From assembly GCA_049583715.1 (NCBI GenBank), contig JBAUWJ010000085.1:1-32884 (forward strand): a stretch of DNA of 32,884 nucleotides, in the 5' to 3' direction. This stretch comes from JAANXG01 sp049583715 (GTDB lineage Bacteria > Pseudomonadota > Gammaproteobacteria > Arenicellales > JAANXG01). The notes beneath the pieces are model-generated. The model saw only the letters and a program-made list of their open reading frames with translations, was not told the origin of the DNA and made no database searches. Positions within the stretch are counted from its first letter, which is position 1. The number at the start of each line of letters is the position of its first letter. The position numbers and the translations under genes are program-made. Below are positions 8,665 through 17,082 of this stretch, one piece after another.

Positions 8665-9462
8665 TCAGTGGGACAGCTCGCCGGACAGGGCGAGCGCCCT
8701 CAGCTCTTCCAGCAGTTCTTTCAGATGCACGCGCAGGCGGTCGGCCTGCTCGGGCAGGTAATTCCAGGGCGGAGATTCTTCCATGTAGGCCCGCTGGGCG
8801 AGCTCCATCTGGATCGCGTGCACGCCTTCCAGCGGAGCGCCGTAGTGGCGGGTGGTCCAGCCGCCCTTGAAGCGCCCGTTCACCACGGTGCTGTAGCCCG
8901 GCGCGGCATTGCAGATTTCTCCCGCGAGCTTCTCGATGGCCGGGGCGCAGCTCCTGCCCTCAAACGTGCCGATATTGAAGACCGGCAGGATGCCGTCGAA
9001 GAGATAAGGAATGTGGGAGCGGATCGAGTGGCAGTCGTAGAGAATCACCAGGCCGTGCCGCCGCCGGATGCGATCGATCTCCCCGGACAGCGCTTCGTGA
9101 TAGGGCGCGTGAAACTTGCGCCGTCGGGCCTGGATCTCGTCGTCCGAAGGCTCCTGTCCTTCCCGGTAGATCGGGCCGCCGTCGAAATCGATGGTCGGGC
9201 ACAGGCCGGTGGTGTTCATGCCGGGATAAAGGGAGCGGTTCGCCGGGTCGCGGTTCGCGTCGATGACGTAACGGCTGAAAGTGGCGCGCACCACGGTGGC
9301 GTCATCCAGCAGGCCGTCGTAGAGGCGGTCGACGTGCCAGTCGGTGTCCGCCAGCGCCCGTCCGGCTGTGTTGAGCGTTGCCGCGATGTCGTCCGGCAGT
9401 CGCGTACCGGAGTGCGGCTGGGCCAGCAGTATGGGTCCTTCGCCGCGCTGCCGGTAGACCAT
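8665..9462 (-). CDS. hutG: N-formylglutamate deformylase
   Basis: This 265-residue enzyme hydrolyses N-formylglutamate to glutamate and formate, the last step of the five-step histidine pathway. The sequence shows the family start ILLAQPHSGTRLPDDI, with a His ligand after AQP, the segment ATFSRYVIDANRDP, LYDCHSIRSHIP with a second His ligand, and the C-terminal HAIQMELAQRAYMEE. This is the M-formylglutamate amidohydrolase fold, not the ureohydrolase-type HutG of formimidoylglutamase. Its ATG shares one base with the hutH stop (TGATG at 9464-9460), so translation is coupled. Presence of this gene predicts HutF, which is found at 15103. Confidence 0.95.
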   Translation of the reverse strand: MVYRQRGEGPILLAQPHSGTRLPDDIAATLNTAGRALADTDWHVDRLYDGLLDDATVVRATFSRYVIDANRDPANRSLYPGMNTTGLCPTIDFDGGPIYREGQEPSDDEIQARRRKFHAPYHEALSGEIDRIRRRHGLVILYDCHSIRSHIPYLFDGILPVFNIGTFEGRSCAPAIEKLAGEICNAAPGYSTVVNGRFKGGWTTRHYGAPLEGVHAIQMELAQRAYMEESPPWNYLPEQADRLRVHLKELLEELRALALSGELSH

Positions 9463-11006
9463 CAGCCGCCCTCCAGGGCCGGGAAGTCGATGCCCGCGGC
9501 GGCTTCCCGGATCTTCCCCGACGACACGAGCTCCACGGCCCGGTTGAGATCCGGCGCAAGGTAGCGGTCGTGATCGAGGAAAGGCACCGCCTCGCGCAAG
9601 GTCGCGACCACCGCCTCCAGCGGCGCGCTGGTTCTGAGCGGGCGGCGGAGCTCGATGCCTTGAGAGGCGATCAAGAGCTCGATGGCGATGATGCGGGCAA
9701 GGTTGGCGTTCATATCGAGCAGTCGCCGGGCGCCGTGGGTGGCCATGGACACGTGGTCTTCCTGGTTGGCGCTGGTGGGCGTGGAGTCCACCGAGCACGG
9801 CGCGGCGCGCTGCTTGTTCTCGGAGTAGAGTGCGGCGGCCGCGATCTCGGCGACCATGAAGCCGGAGTTGATGCCCGGGTTCGGCGTGAGGAAGGCCGGC
9901 AGGCCGAAGCTCAGGGCGGGATCCACCAGCATGGCGATGCGCCGCTCGGTGATGGAGCCGATCTCGGCGATGGCGAGCGCGAGCTGGTCGGCGGCGAAGG
10001 CCACCGGCTCGCCGTGGAAGTTGCCCCCTGAGAGGATCGCGCCGTTGTCGGGGAAGATCAGGGGGTTGTCGGTCGCCGCGTTGGCCTCGCGTTCCAGGGT
10101 GCGCCCGGCCTGGCGCAGCAGGTCCAGGCAGGCGCCCATCACCTGAGGCTGGCAGCGCAGGCAATAGGGATCCTGCACGCGTTCGTCGCCGAAGCGGTGC
10201 GACTCGCGGATCCGGGACCCGTACATCAGCTCGCGCAGCGCGGTGGCGGCGTCGATCTGCCCCGGGTGGCCGCGCAGGTCATGAATCTCCGCCTCGAAGG
10301 GCGCGGAGGACGCCATCCCCGCGTCGGTGGAAAGCGCCCCGGTGACCAGTGCGGTGTTGAGCAGGCGGTGCGCGTCGAACAGGCCGGCGAGCGCCAGGGC
10401 GGTGGAGATCTGGGTCCCGTTGATGAGCGCGAGACCCTCCTTGGCCGTGAGCTCGATGGGCTGGATGCCGGCCCGCGCCAGGGCCTCCCCGCCTGCGAGG
10501 GTTTCACCCTGGTAGACGGCCTCGCCCTCGCCGATCATCACGGCGCCGACGTGGGCCAGGGGCGCGAGATCGCCCGATGCGCCTACGGAACCCTGGCCCG
10601 GCACCAGCGGCGTGACGCCGCACGCCAGCATTTGCTCGAGGGCTTCCATGAGCTGCCAGCGAACGCCGGAGGCCCCCCGTCCGAGAGACAGGATCTTGAG
10701 GGCCATGGCGAGCCGGACCACGCGCTCCGGGAGCGGCTCGCCGACGCCGGCGCAGTGCGAGAGGATGAGATTGCGCTGCAGCCTCGCGGTGTCGGACTGC
10801 GGTATCCGTACGTTCGCGAGCTTGCCGAAGCCCGTATTGACGCCGTAAACCGGCTCGTCACCGGCGGCGGCCTTCGCGACGAGCGCGGCGGAGCGCTCCA
10901 CGGCTGCCCGGCAGCCGGGATCCAGCGCGCATCCCACGGCGCCGCGGTAGAGGCGGGCGAGGTCTTCGAGCCCGGTCGAGCCCGGCGTCAGAGTCAGGTC
11001 GGTCAT
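9462..11006 (-). CDS. hutH: Histidine ammonia-lyase
   Basis: This 514-residue enzyme deaminates L-histidine to trans-urocanate, the first committed step. The MIO cofactor triad Ala-Ser-Gly sits at about 143-145 in GQGSVGASGDLAPLAHVG. The N-terminal VYGVNTGFGKLANV supplies the active-site Tyr loop, and the later QDPYCLRCQPQVMG and NFHGEP are family blocks. Length matches the family. Its start overlaps the hutI stop as ATGA (11003-11006) and its stop overlaps hutG, which makes a tightly coupled operon. Confidence 0.97.
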   Translation of the reverse strand: MTDLTLTPGSTGLEDLARLYRGAVGCALDPGCRAAVERSAALVAKAAAGDEPVYGVNTGFGKLANVRIPQSDTARLQRNLILSHCAGVGEPLPERVVRLAMALKILSLGRGASGVRWQLMEALEQMLACGVTPLVPGQGSVGASGDLAPLAHVGAVMIGEGEAVYQGETLAGGEALARAGIQPIELTAKEGLALINGTQISTALALAGLFDAHRLLNTALVTGALSTDAGMASSAPFEAEIHDLRGHPGQIDAATALRELMYGSRIRESHRFGDERVQDPYCLRCQPQVMGACLDLLRQAGRTLEREANAATDNPLIFPDNGAILSGGNFHGEPVAFAADQLALAIAEIGSITERRIAMLVDPALSFGLPAFLTPNPGINSGFMVAEIAAAALYSENKQRAAPCSVDSTPTSANQEDHVSMATHGARRLLDMNANLARIIAIELLIASQGIELRRPLRTSAPLEAVVATLREAVPFLDHDRYLAPDLNRAVELVSSGKIREAAAGIDFPALEGG

Positions 11007-12220
11007 TGTGTGCGCCCTTTGTGTATACGCCGCTCCAGGGGGTTCAAGCCGAGATAGTAGGCGAGCTCGGACGGATGATCGATGTTCCAGATAGCGAGAT
11101 CCGCCGACTTGCCGGCTTCGAGCGTTCCCGTCTCATCCTCCAGGGCCAGGGCACGGGCCGCGTTGCGGGTCATGCCCGCCAGCGCCTCCTCCGGCGTGAC
11201 GCGGAACAAGGTGCAGGCCATGTTGAGGATCGCCAGGGGAGAGACGACCGGCGAAGAGCCGGGGTTGCAGTCGGTGGCAAAGGCCATCGGCACGCCCGCC
11301 TCCCGCAGGCTGGGTATGGGCGGCAGGCGGGTTTCCCGGAGCGTATAGAAGGCGCCGGGCAGCAGCACTGCCACGGTCCCGGCAGGGGCCATCGCCGAGA
11401 TGCCCGCCTCGTCGAGGTACTCCAGGTGGTCCGCCGACAGGGCATTGAACGACGCCGCCAGCGCCGCGCCGTCGGAGTTGGACAGTTGCTCGGCATGCAG
11501 CTTGACCGGCAGTCCCAGCTCCCGTGCCGCGACGAACACGCGACCCACCTGGGCGGCGGAGAAGGCGATGCGCTCGCAGAAGGCGTCCACCGCATCGGCG
11601 AGCCGATCTCGCTGAATGGCCGGCAGCACCGCGTCGCAGACGGCGTCTATGTACTCGTCCGCGCGTCCTTCGTACTCCGGAGGGACCGCGTGGGCGCCGA
11701 GGAAAGTGGTGCGGACCCGGACCGGCCGGAGCCGCTCTATGCGCCGGGCGGCGCGCAGCATCTTCGCCTCGGTCTCGAGGTCCAGGCCGTAGCCGGACTT
11801 GATCTCGATCGTGGCGACACCCTCGTCGATCATCCGGTCCACGCGCGGCAGGGCCGCTTCGACGAGCTCGCTCTCCGACGCCTCGCGCGTGGCTCTCACC
11901 GTCGACAGGATTCCACCGCCGGCGCGGGCGATCTCCTCGTACGTAGCGCCTTCCAGCCGCATCTCGAACTCCCGGGCTCGGTTGCCGGCGTACACGAGAT
12001 GGGTGTGGCAATCGATCAGTGCGGGTGTGATGACCCGCCCTTCCAGGTTCTCCGTGGGCAGGTCCATGAACTCGGCCGGCAGGCGCTCCGCCGGACCCAG
12101 CCATTGGATTCGATCGTCCCGAATGACGAGCGCGCCGTTCTCTACCAGCCCATAGGGTGCGTCGCCGCCGGTCATCGTGGCGAGCGTGGCGTTGGTCAGC
12201 AGCGTGTCGGTGACGGGCAA
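11003..12220 (-). CDS. hutI: Imidazolonepropionase
   Basis: This amidohydrolase opens the ring of 4-imidazolone-5-propionate to N-formimidoyl-L-glutamate, the third pathway step. The metal motif is in ITPALIDCHTHLVYAGNR (HxH). Further family blocks are EIKSGYGLDLETE, TTFLGAHAVPPEY, KLHAEQLSN and FATDCNPGSSP (metal Asp). The open frame reaches a GTG at 12289 (428 residues). I prefer the TTG at 12220, which gives 405 residues, the usual family length, with AGAAGA just upstream, although a TTG start is weak evidence. It is the first gene of the operon. No regulator (HutC) is in the window. Confidence 0.93.
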   Translation of the reverse strand: MPVTDTLLTNATLATMTGGDAPYGLVENGALVIRDDRIQWLGPAERLPAEFMDLPTENLEGRVITPALIDCHTHLVYAGNRAREFEMRLEGATYEEIARAGGGILSTVRATREASESELVEAALPRVDRMIDEGVATIEIKSGYGLDLETEAKMLRAARRIERLRPVRVRTTFLGAHAVPPEYEGRADEYIDAVCDAVLPAIQRDRLADAVDAFCERIAFSAAQVGRVFVAARELGLPVKLHAEQLSNSDGAALAASFNALSADHLEYLDEAGISAMAPAGTVAVLLPGAFYTLRETRLPPIPSLREAGVPMAFATDCNPGSSPVVSPLAILNMACTLFRVTPEEALAGMTRNAARALALEDETGTLEAGKSADLAIWNIDHPSELAYYLGLNPLERRIHKGRTQ

Positions 12221-12686
12221 GAGTCTTCTGGCTCGGTCGGGCGCCTTGGGGAGCGGAAAATGTACAGACTTCCGTGCGCACTTGTCCACGGTTGTCGGGC
12301 TTCAGGCCCGGCCTGCAGGGCGAACCGCACGTAGTCACGGTTGTCGCAGGGCATCACCGAGAAACCCGGAGACCGGACGACACCCGGTCGGTGCTGTCTC
12401 ATGTTGGAGACTGTCCGGGGAACTCTTTATTTGCGGAATGGCTTCGGTGCTGCAACGTCGCCACCATTCATGCGAGGACGCGCAGCGGATCATGGAGAAG
12501 CAAATAGTGCCCGGGCGTTACCCGGACGATTGCGAGCGTTGGCTCGACGATCTGCATCGGGCGGGACTTCCGGAATAGCGCAGAAGATAGCGGGGGGTCG
12601 AGCCACAGCAGGCGATAAACCGGCTGCCCGGAAGACTTGCCTCAGTATCGCCAGGGCCCGGGCCTTACCCTCGATTTCGCGCCGCA
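12221..12686. other. Intergenic region between hutI and the Ser/Thr kinase gene
   Basis: This stretch should carry the hut promoter (minus strand) and the end of the kinase transcript. CACGGTTGTCG occurs twice, at about 12287 and 12336. TGTACA at 12261-12266 is a small palindrome, but it is not a convincing HutC site. Two small ORFs are possible. One is 46 codons on the plus strand (12438-12578, ending HRAGLPE). The other is 65 codons on the minus strand (12490-12687), whose ATG overlaps the kinase stop as TGATG. Neither resembles a known family, and I do not call them as genes. Confidence 0.5.
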
Positions 12687-13832
12687 TCAGCCGAGCTTGC
12701 GCAGCTTGTCGAGGAAGCGCTCCCGGTCCTCGATGTTCTCGATCTTCTCGGAGAGCCGTTGGTAAAGCTGCTGCAGATCGCGCACCCGGGGTGCGATGCG
12801 GCGCACCTGCACGCTGGCGATCGGCCCAATCGCCTCGGCGAGATGGCGGGTGACCTGCTTGACTTCATCCTCGGTGGGCGCCCAGCTCTCCGCCGGTAAT
12901 CCTGGCGATCGGACCGTTTCCACGACTGAGGGGTCGATCATCGCAAGGAATGCCTCTACCGACTGCGGGCGATCCTCTTCGCGCACCGCCAGGGCTGAAT
13001 CGATCGCCCTGAGAAACGCAGCGCTGTAACGCCCACGGCCCGCCTCCATAGCCGGTACTATCGCGTCGGCACGCACGCGTGCCGTCGCTTCCACGGGCCG
13101 TCGTCCGGTGACGACGTGGTAGAGCACGGCGCCGAGAGCGTAGATGTCGCTCCACGGCCCCTGCTTCGAGTCGCTGACATACTGCTCGAACGGAGCGTAA
13201 CCCATCGAGACGATGTTGGTCATCGGGTGGCTGCGCGCGCCCATTGCCTGGCGTGCCGCGCCGAAATCGAGCAGCACAGGCGTGCCATCGTCGCGCACGT
13301 AGATATTCTCGGGCTTGATGTCGCGGTGCAGGAAGCCGGCTGCATGCACTCGCGCGAGCCCGTCGAGCAGCGGCACCACGATGCGTCGCAGCTCCGTCTC
13401 GCTCAAAGGGCCCGCGCGCTTCAGCAAGGTGCCAAGGTCGTCGCCGCCCTCGTATTCCATCACGAGATATGCTGTGTTGTTGGCCTCGAAGTAGTGCAGA
13501 ACCGCGACGATGTTGGGATGCCGGAATGTAACCAGCGTCTGTGCCTCCTGCCGGAAGCGACTCAGGCCCCAGTCGTAGTCGTCGACGTTCCTGGGATCGG
13601 TCGGCTGGATCGATGATGATTCACGATCGCGCACGGCGATATCCGAGGGCAGATATTCCTTGATCGCCACTATGCGGCCGATTATCGATTCGCGCGCTTT
13701 GTAAGTAATTCCGAAGCCGCCCGAGCCGAGGACGGCCTCAATCTCGTAGCCGCCGAGCGACTGGCCGGCCGGCAGTGCATTTCGGTTTGTCTCTACCATG
13801 CCACCCGGTGATTCGATCTCAAGCAGTCCCAT
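12687..13832 (-). CDS. Hanks-type Ser/Thr protein kinase
   Basis: This 381-residue kinase phosphorylates Ser/Thr in target proteins. The domain runs from about 28 to 290 with all key elements: glycine loop GSGGFGITY (36-44), VAIKEY with catalytic Lys58, HRDIKPEN with Asp171, DFGAAR at 189-194, and GYAPFEQY in the activation/P+1 region, a form common in bacterial kinases. No transmembrane helix is seen, so it is soluble. The last 70 residues (HLAEAIGPIASVQVRRIAPR, then helices ending ERFLDKLRKLG) resemble a short C-terminal domain found in other bacterial kinases. The ORF start at 13832 overlaps the sensor gene by 14 bases. An ATG at 13799, preceded by GGGTGG, is an alternative. The overlap suggests it acts with that sensor. 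Confidence 0.9.
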   Translation of the reverse strand: MGLLEIESPGGMVETNRNALPAGQSLGGYEIEAVLGSGGFGITYKARESIIGRIVAIKEYLPSDIAVRDRESSSIQPTDPRNVDDYDWGLSRFRQEAQTLVTFRHPNIVAVLHYFEANNTAYLVMEYEGGDDLGTLLKRAGPLSETELRRIVVPLLDGLARVHAAGFLHRDIKPENIYVRDDGTPVLLDFGAARQAMGARSHPMTNIVSMGYAPFEQYVSDSKQGPWSDIYALGAVLYHVVTGRRPVEATARVRADAIVPAMEAGRGRYSAAFLRAIDSALAVREEDRPQSVEAFLAMIDPSVVETVRSPGLPAESWAPTEDEVKQVTRHLAEAIGPIASVQVRRIAPRVRDLQQLYQRLSEKIENIEDRERFLDKLRKLG

Positions 13833-14697
13833 CGATCATGCCCATCGCCTGCTTGAGGCTGCGGCGCATGCGATTGAACGCCACGCCAAGGCGACCGATT
13901 TCATCTTTCCGTTGCGCCTCGAACTCGGCGATGCCGAAGTTGCCTGTGCTGACCTCGTCCGCCGCGTGTGCCATACGCGTTATCGGGCGCAGGATCATGC
14001 GACTCAACATGATATTGAGGACGACGTACAGTACGACGAACACCGAGCACAAGGACGCAATGAAGGTGAAGAACGTATGGTCGGCTTTCCTGGTGGCGAC
14101 CGCGGTTGGCACCGAAACCACCTGGGCGCCGACGACCTCATTCAGCTTCCAACCGAAACCGTTGTCCCTGCCGTAGAGCTTGATCAGTGATGCCGGTGCG
14201 TCTACCGGTTTGCCGTGACAGGTGAGGCAGGCCTTATCGGTGATCCGGATGGGATCTGCGATGTAGAGGGAGCCTCCGCGCAGCGTTTGCCTTACACCCG
14301 AGAACGACTTGGCCTCGGGGTTTTGCTGGAACGCCCGGATGAGGTCGGCCTGCCAGTCAGAGGCCCGGTCACGGGGGTTGGTAGGATTGAGCGTCGCCTC
14401 GGTATAGCCGAAGTCATGGTACTTCGCGGGCAGCCGCTTGAGTGTCTCCGTGGCAGCAAAGGCCGGCACAGTCTGCGGCAGAAAGGTGCTGGCAAGCTGG
14501 TTCGCGAGCTTGGGCCGGATCTCGGTCACGGTGTAGGACCGGATCGCGCGCGCCGCCTGGATCATGATGTTGGCGTTGCGGATAACCTCGTCCCGGGCGT
14601 TGCGCTGCAACATGTCATAGGATATGTAGGCCGACACTCCAAGTCCGACCGCGAATATGATGGTCAGTATCAAGTTGAACTTAAGGCGCAACCCCAT
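13819..14697 (-). CDS. Tll0287-like (DUF3365) CxxCH sensor with HAMP domain
   Basis: This is a 292-residue membrane sensor. Transmembrane helix 1 spans about residues 7-27 (FNLILTIIFAVGLGVSAYIS). The periplasmic domain follows at about 30-205 and carries the heme-type motif CLTCH at 157-161. Transmembrane helix 2 is at about 208-231, followed by a HAMP linker at about 232-285 (PITRMAHAADEVSTGNFGIA and onward to FNRMRRSLKQAM). The periplasmic part matches the Tll0287-like/DUF3365 family, members of which bind a c-type heme and may sense redox or gas ligands. No output domain follows the HAMP. The kinase gene begins before its stop, so the kinase is the likely partner. The first gene of a two-gene unit, it probably has its promoter in 14698-14900. 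Confidence 0.85.
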   Translation of the reverse strand: MGLRLKFNLILTIIFAVGLGVSAYISYDMLQRNARDEVIRNANIMIQAARAIRSYTVTEIRPKLANQLASTFLPQTVPAFAATETLKRLPAKYHDFGYTEATLNPTNPRDRASDWQADLIRAFQQNPEAKSFSGVRQTLRGGSLYIADPIRITDKACLTCHGKPVDAPASLIKLYGRDNGFGWKLNEVVGAQVVSVPTAVATRKADHTFFTFIASLCSVFVVLYVVLNIMLSRMILRPITRMAHAADEVSTGNFGIAEFEAQRKDEIGRLGVAFNRMRRSLKQAMGMIDGTA

Positions 14698-15102
14698 GGC
14701 GAGTTACTTCTACGGTTGGCCAGCCTCGGCATCCGGACTCACTCGCAAGGCCAGGCATGGTAAATATGAATCTATGATCTGGTGGGCACCGAGTTCGTTC
14801 GCATACCAGAACGCTTCTTCCCGCTATGTTACTCCATCCGGACAGACAACTGCATGGACATTCACGCGTGATCGAGCGACTAAGGCGGCAAATGTGCCTC
14901 CCTCGGGGGCAAATGGCTTCGCATCGCCTCCCGGGAAGCCGGCAGACAGCGGTGCCGATCAATCGGCCATTTCCCGACGAAGATCCGGGGAAGGTTTACG
15001 CCGGGAATTTCGGTGCTGCAAAATCCCCACTGCCGTCCTGCGCGACGGCACGATTGTCAGTGCGCCGCACTCGACATTGAATGACTCACTGCGCGAGATA
15101 AC
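14698..15102. other. Divergent intergenic region, sensor/kinase operon and hutF
   Basis: About 400 bases lie between the minus-strand sensor and plus-strand hutF starts. No ORF here resembles a protein. At 14886-14957 on the plus strand two hairpins lie between complementary ends CGGCA and TGCCG: GCCTCC/GGGGGC, then GGCTTC/GAAGCC, followed by AGACAGCGG. This is loosely like a class-I cyclic di-GMP (GEMM) aptamer, but the core is imperfect. A/T-rich sequence around 14760-14780 may hold the minus-strand promoter; no good -35 was found. Confidence 0.4.
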
Positions 15103-16479
15103 ATGCAACAACTCTTTGTGAAGCGCGCATTGCTGCCGGACGGCTGGGCGAGCGATGTACGCGTGATGATCGATGACGATGGCCGCATCGCGACCGTGGA
15201 AAAAGGAGCCCTTCGCGGCGCGGACGATATGGATCTCGGTCGGCGGATACTGCTGCCCGCCCAGTGCAACCTGCACAGCCATGCCTTTCAACGCATGATG
15301 GCGGGCATGACCGAGCATCGCAGCGCGGATCGCGACAGCTTCTGGACCTGGCGGGAGCTGATGTACCGGTTCGTCGGAAGGATGACACCGCCGCAGATGG
15401 AAGCCGTGGCGGCGCTCGTGTACATGGAAATGCTCGAGCACGGCTACTGTGCCGTTGGGGAGTTCCATTACATCCACCATCGACCCAGCGGCCAGCCCTA
15501 CGACAGTCTCACGGAGATGACGCAACGCATCTTCTCGGCCGCCCGGGAAACCGGAATCGGCCTGACGCACCTGCCGGTCCTGTACTCATACGGTGGTGCC
15601 GGCGAGCAACCCTTGAAGTCCGGCCAGGTACGGTTTGCCAACGATCTCGACCAGTACTCGAGGTTGGTGGAAGAAGCGCGCGGGCTGGCGCGGGAGCACC
15701 TCCCCTCCGATTCCCGGGTGGGTGTCGCTCCACACTCCCTGCGCGCGACGTCGCCACAGCAGTTGAAGCTGATCACGCGGTCCTTCAGAAACGGACCCAT
15801 ACACATCCACATCGCGGAGCAGCCGGCCGAAGTCGAGGAGGTGAGACAGTGGCTGGGAGAACGCCCCGTCGCGTGGCTGCTGCGTAATCTGGAAGTCGGC
15901 GAGCAGTGGTGCCTGGTCCACGCCACTCATATGACGGACGCCGAGACCCGTGACTGCGCCGGGTCCGGTGCCGTGGCCGGCCTGTGCCCGATGACCGAGT
16001 CGAACCTCGGCGACGGTATTTTCAACGGCGCTTCGTTCGTCGCGGCCGGCGGCCGGCTCGGGATCGGCTCCGACTCGAACGTGCGTATTTCCCTCGCCGA
16101 GGAGCTGCGGCTCCTGGAGTACAGCCAACGCCTGCGGGAGAAGGCCAGGAACGTGCTGCTGAGCGGACCGGGATCGACCGGGGACTTCCTCTATCGCCAC
16201 GCACTGCGCGGCGGCGCGCAGGCACTCGGACGTGATTCGGGGGCCATCGAGGCGGGGCTGTTTGCCGACCTGCTGGCGCTCGATGGCGATGACATCGCCT
16301 TCCACGGCATGCGCGAAGACCAGCTCCTGGATGCCTGGATCTTCGCGGCCGACGATGACGTGATCACCGATGTGTGGTCGGCCGGCCGGCACTGCGTCAG
16401 CGACGGTCGTCACGTGGAGCGGGAACGCATCACGGAGCGCTACAAGGAGCAGACGCGGGCATTGCTCGACACCCTGTAG
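15103..16479 (+). CDS. hutF: Formimidoylglutamate deiminase
   Basis: This 458-residue amidohydrolase converts N-formimidoyl-L-glutamate to N-formyl-L-glutamate plus ammonia, between HutI and HutG. Metal ligands appear in LPAQCNLHSHAFQRMMAG (HxH), GPIHIHIAEQ, LVHATHM and the terminal Asp in GIGSDSNV. The segment HSHAFQR and the FHYIHH block are typical of HutF and separate it from guanine or cytosine deaminases. A GAGAT sequence precedes the ATG. It lies on the opposite strand from the other hut genes, about 2.9 kb from hutI, with the sensor/kinase pair between, so it must have its own promoter. Its presence makes the five-step route complete. Confidence 0.94.
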   Translation: MQQLFVKRALLPDGWASDVRVMIDDDGRIATVEKGALRGADDMDLGRRILLPAQCNLHSHAFQRMMAGMTEHRSADRDSFWTWRELMYRFVGRMTPPQMEAVAALVYMEMLEHGYCAVGEFHYIHHRPSGQPYDSLTEMTQRIFSAARETGIGLTHLPVLYSYGGAGEQPLKSGQVRFANDLDQYSRLVEEARGLAREHLPSDSRVGVAPHSLRATSPQQLKLITRSFRNGPIHIHIAEQPAEVEEVRQWLGERPVAWLLRNLEVGEQWCLVHATHMTDAETRDCAGSGAVAGLCPMTESNLGDGIFNGASFVAAGGRLGIGSDSNVRISLAEELRLLEYSQRLREKARNVLLSGPGSTGDFLYRHALRGGAQALGRDSGAIEAGLFADLLALDGDDIAFHGMREDQLLDAWIFAADDDVITDVWSAGRHCVSDGRHVERERITERYKEQTRALLDTL

Positions 16480-16750
16480 CACGCCTTGGACTGGCAACTC
16501 CTGGCTTGAGCTCCAAGCGGGTTGCCGCCGGCCCTGGTCTCGAATCCTTGCGGGTCACTGCAAGGAGTATTTGATTCTGAGTCGCTACAGGAGCCACCGC
16601 TGGAACTCGGCACGACACATGAACCGTCGTGCAGGTGTCCTTGCGTCATGCGCCCTTGCTCCGATGCGGCCGCCGCAGGACCGGCATCGAAACGGCCGTC
16701 GGGTGCCTCGACCTTTTCCGGGGGACGGTCCGAAATTCACACGGGTCGTC

Positions 16751-16778
16751 TTGCCAAGCAGGGTCCCTGTCCTATACT
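16751..16778 (+). promoter_or_regulatory. Sigma-70-type promoter for the yfiR-like operon
   Basis: TTGCCA (16751-16756), a 16-base spacer and TATACT (16773-16778) make a good vegetative promoter, with transcription expected near 16785. It points toward the yfiR/kinase/EAL operon and is the best promoter match seen in the window's plus strand. Confidence 0.6.
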
Positions 16779-16810
16779 GGTTCGAAGGAGTACATCTCGA
16801 GGGGGTGCCG

Positions 16811-16933
16811 ATGGCTCGGCGTGCCGATTCCGGCGTCTACAGGACTGGTAAGGTGACGAACAGCCGCCGCGCCATCTGCGTTGGTCGGACCTGTGGCGGC
16901 ATTCATGCTTGTTTTAGTAGACCCGGCTGTTAA
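16811..16933 (+). CDS. Possible 40-residue leader ORF
   Basis: ATG GCT CGG begins 26 bases after the predicted transcription start, with AGGGGG 6 bases upstream, and runs to TAA. The peptide MARRADSGVYRTGKVTNSRR continues for 20 residues with three Cys (AICVGRTCGG, then HACF and PGC). I recognise no family. It could be a true small protein, an uORF regulating the operon, or chance. The start signals are better than those of the yfiR-like gene itself. Confidence 0.3.
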   Translation: MARRADSGVYRTGKVTNSRRAICVGRTCGGIHACFSRPGC

Positions 16934-17082
16934 CCTGGTTCCTGCCGTTTGCGGGGAGCGTGGGTTACGAGATCAGGCGGGAATCACGTTTGCGTCGATG
17001 TCGAGGAGCGAGTGTTCCATCGGCGTGCATGCACCGGCGGAGGCAGTCCGCGCCCGTCCCGGGACGCCGGGTTGGATCCGGC

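Larger units (their letters stand above)
16480..17082. other. Intergenic region and leader of the yfiR-like operon
   Basis: This stretch of about 600 bases holds several small inverted repeats: GGCAAC/GTTGCC near 16491-16526, CCTTGC/GCAAGG at 16546-16565 and GCACGAC/GTCGTGC at 16610-16632. The first two could end the hutF transcript, although neither has a T-run. A good promoter lies at 16751-16778 and a 40-codon ORF at 16811-16933. The yfiR-like start is uncertain, so the leader is about 300 bases. Confidence 0.5.

Noticed and set aside
8665..10164. 499-residue open frame covering hutG and part of hutH on the minus strand
   Set aside because: The first half is antisense or out of frame to hutH, whose MIO motif and full length are clear. 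Only the part after the ATG at 9462 is HutG.
12255..12300. Possible HutC operator (TGTACA and a nearby ACTTGTCC) before hutI
   Set aside because: Only the central TGTACA fits; the flanks do not form the longer palindrome expected for HutC, and no hutC gene is present in the window.
12438..12687. Two small ORFs (plus 12438-12578, minus 12490-12687) between hutI and the kinase
   Set aside because: Neither has a good SD or recognisable protein features. The minus one only gains interest from its TGATG overlap with the kinase stop, which can occur by chance.
14881..14960. Glycine or cobalamin riboswitch upstream of hutF
   Set aside because: The GGCAAA and GAAGCCGGCAGAC fragments looked suggestive, but the other conserved blocks of those aptamers are absent. 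Only a weak GEMM-like reading is kept as a finding.
16785..16880. GEMM-type riboswitch in the yfiR-like leader (GGTGCCGATGG)
   Set aside because: Only the terminal GCCGATGG resembles the aptamer; the upstream core is missing and the promoter is too close.
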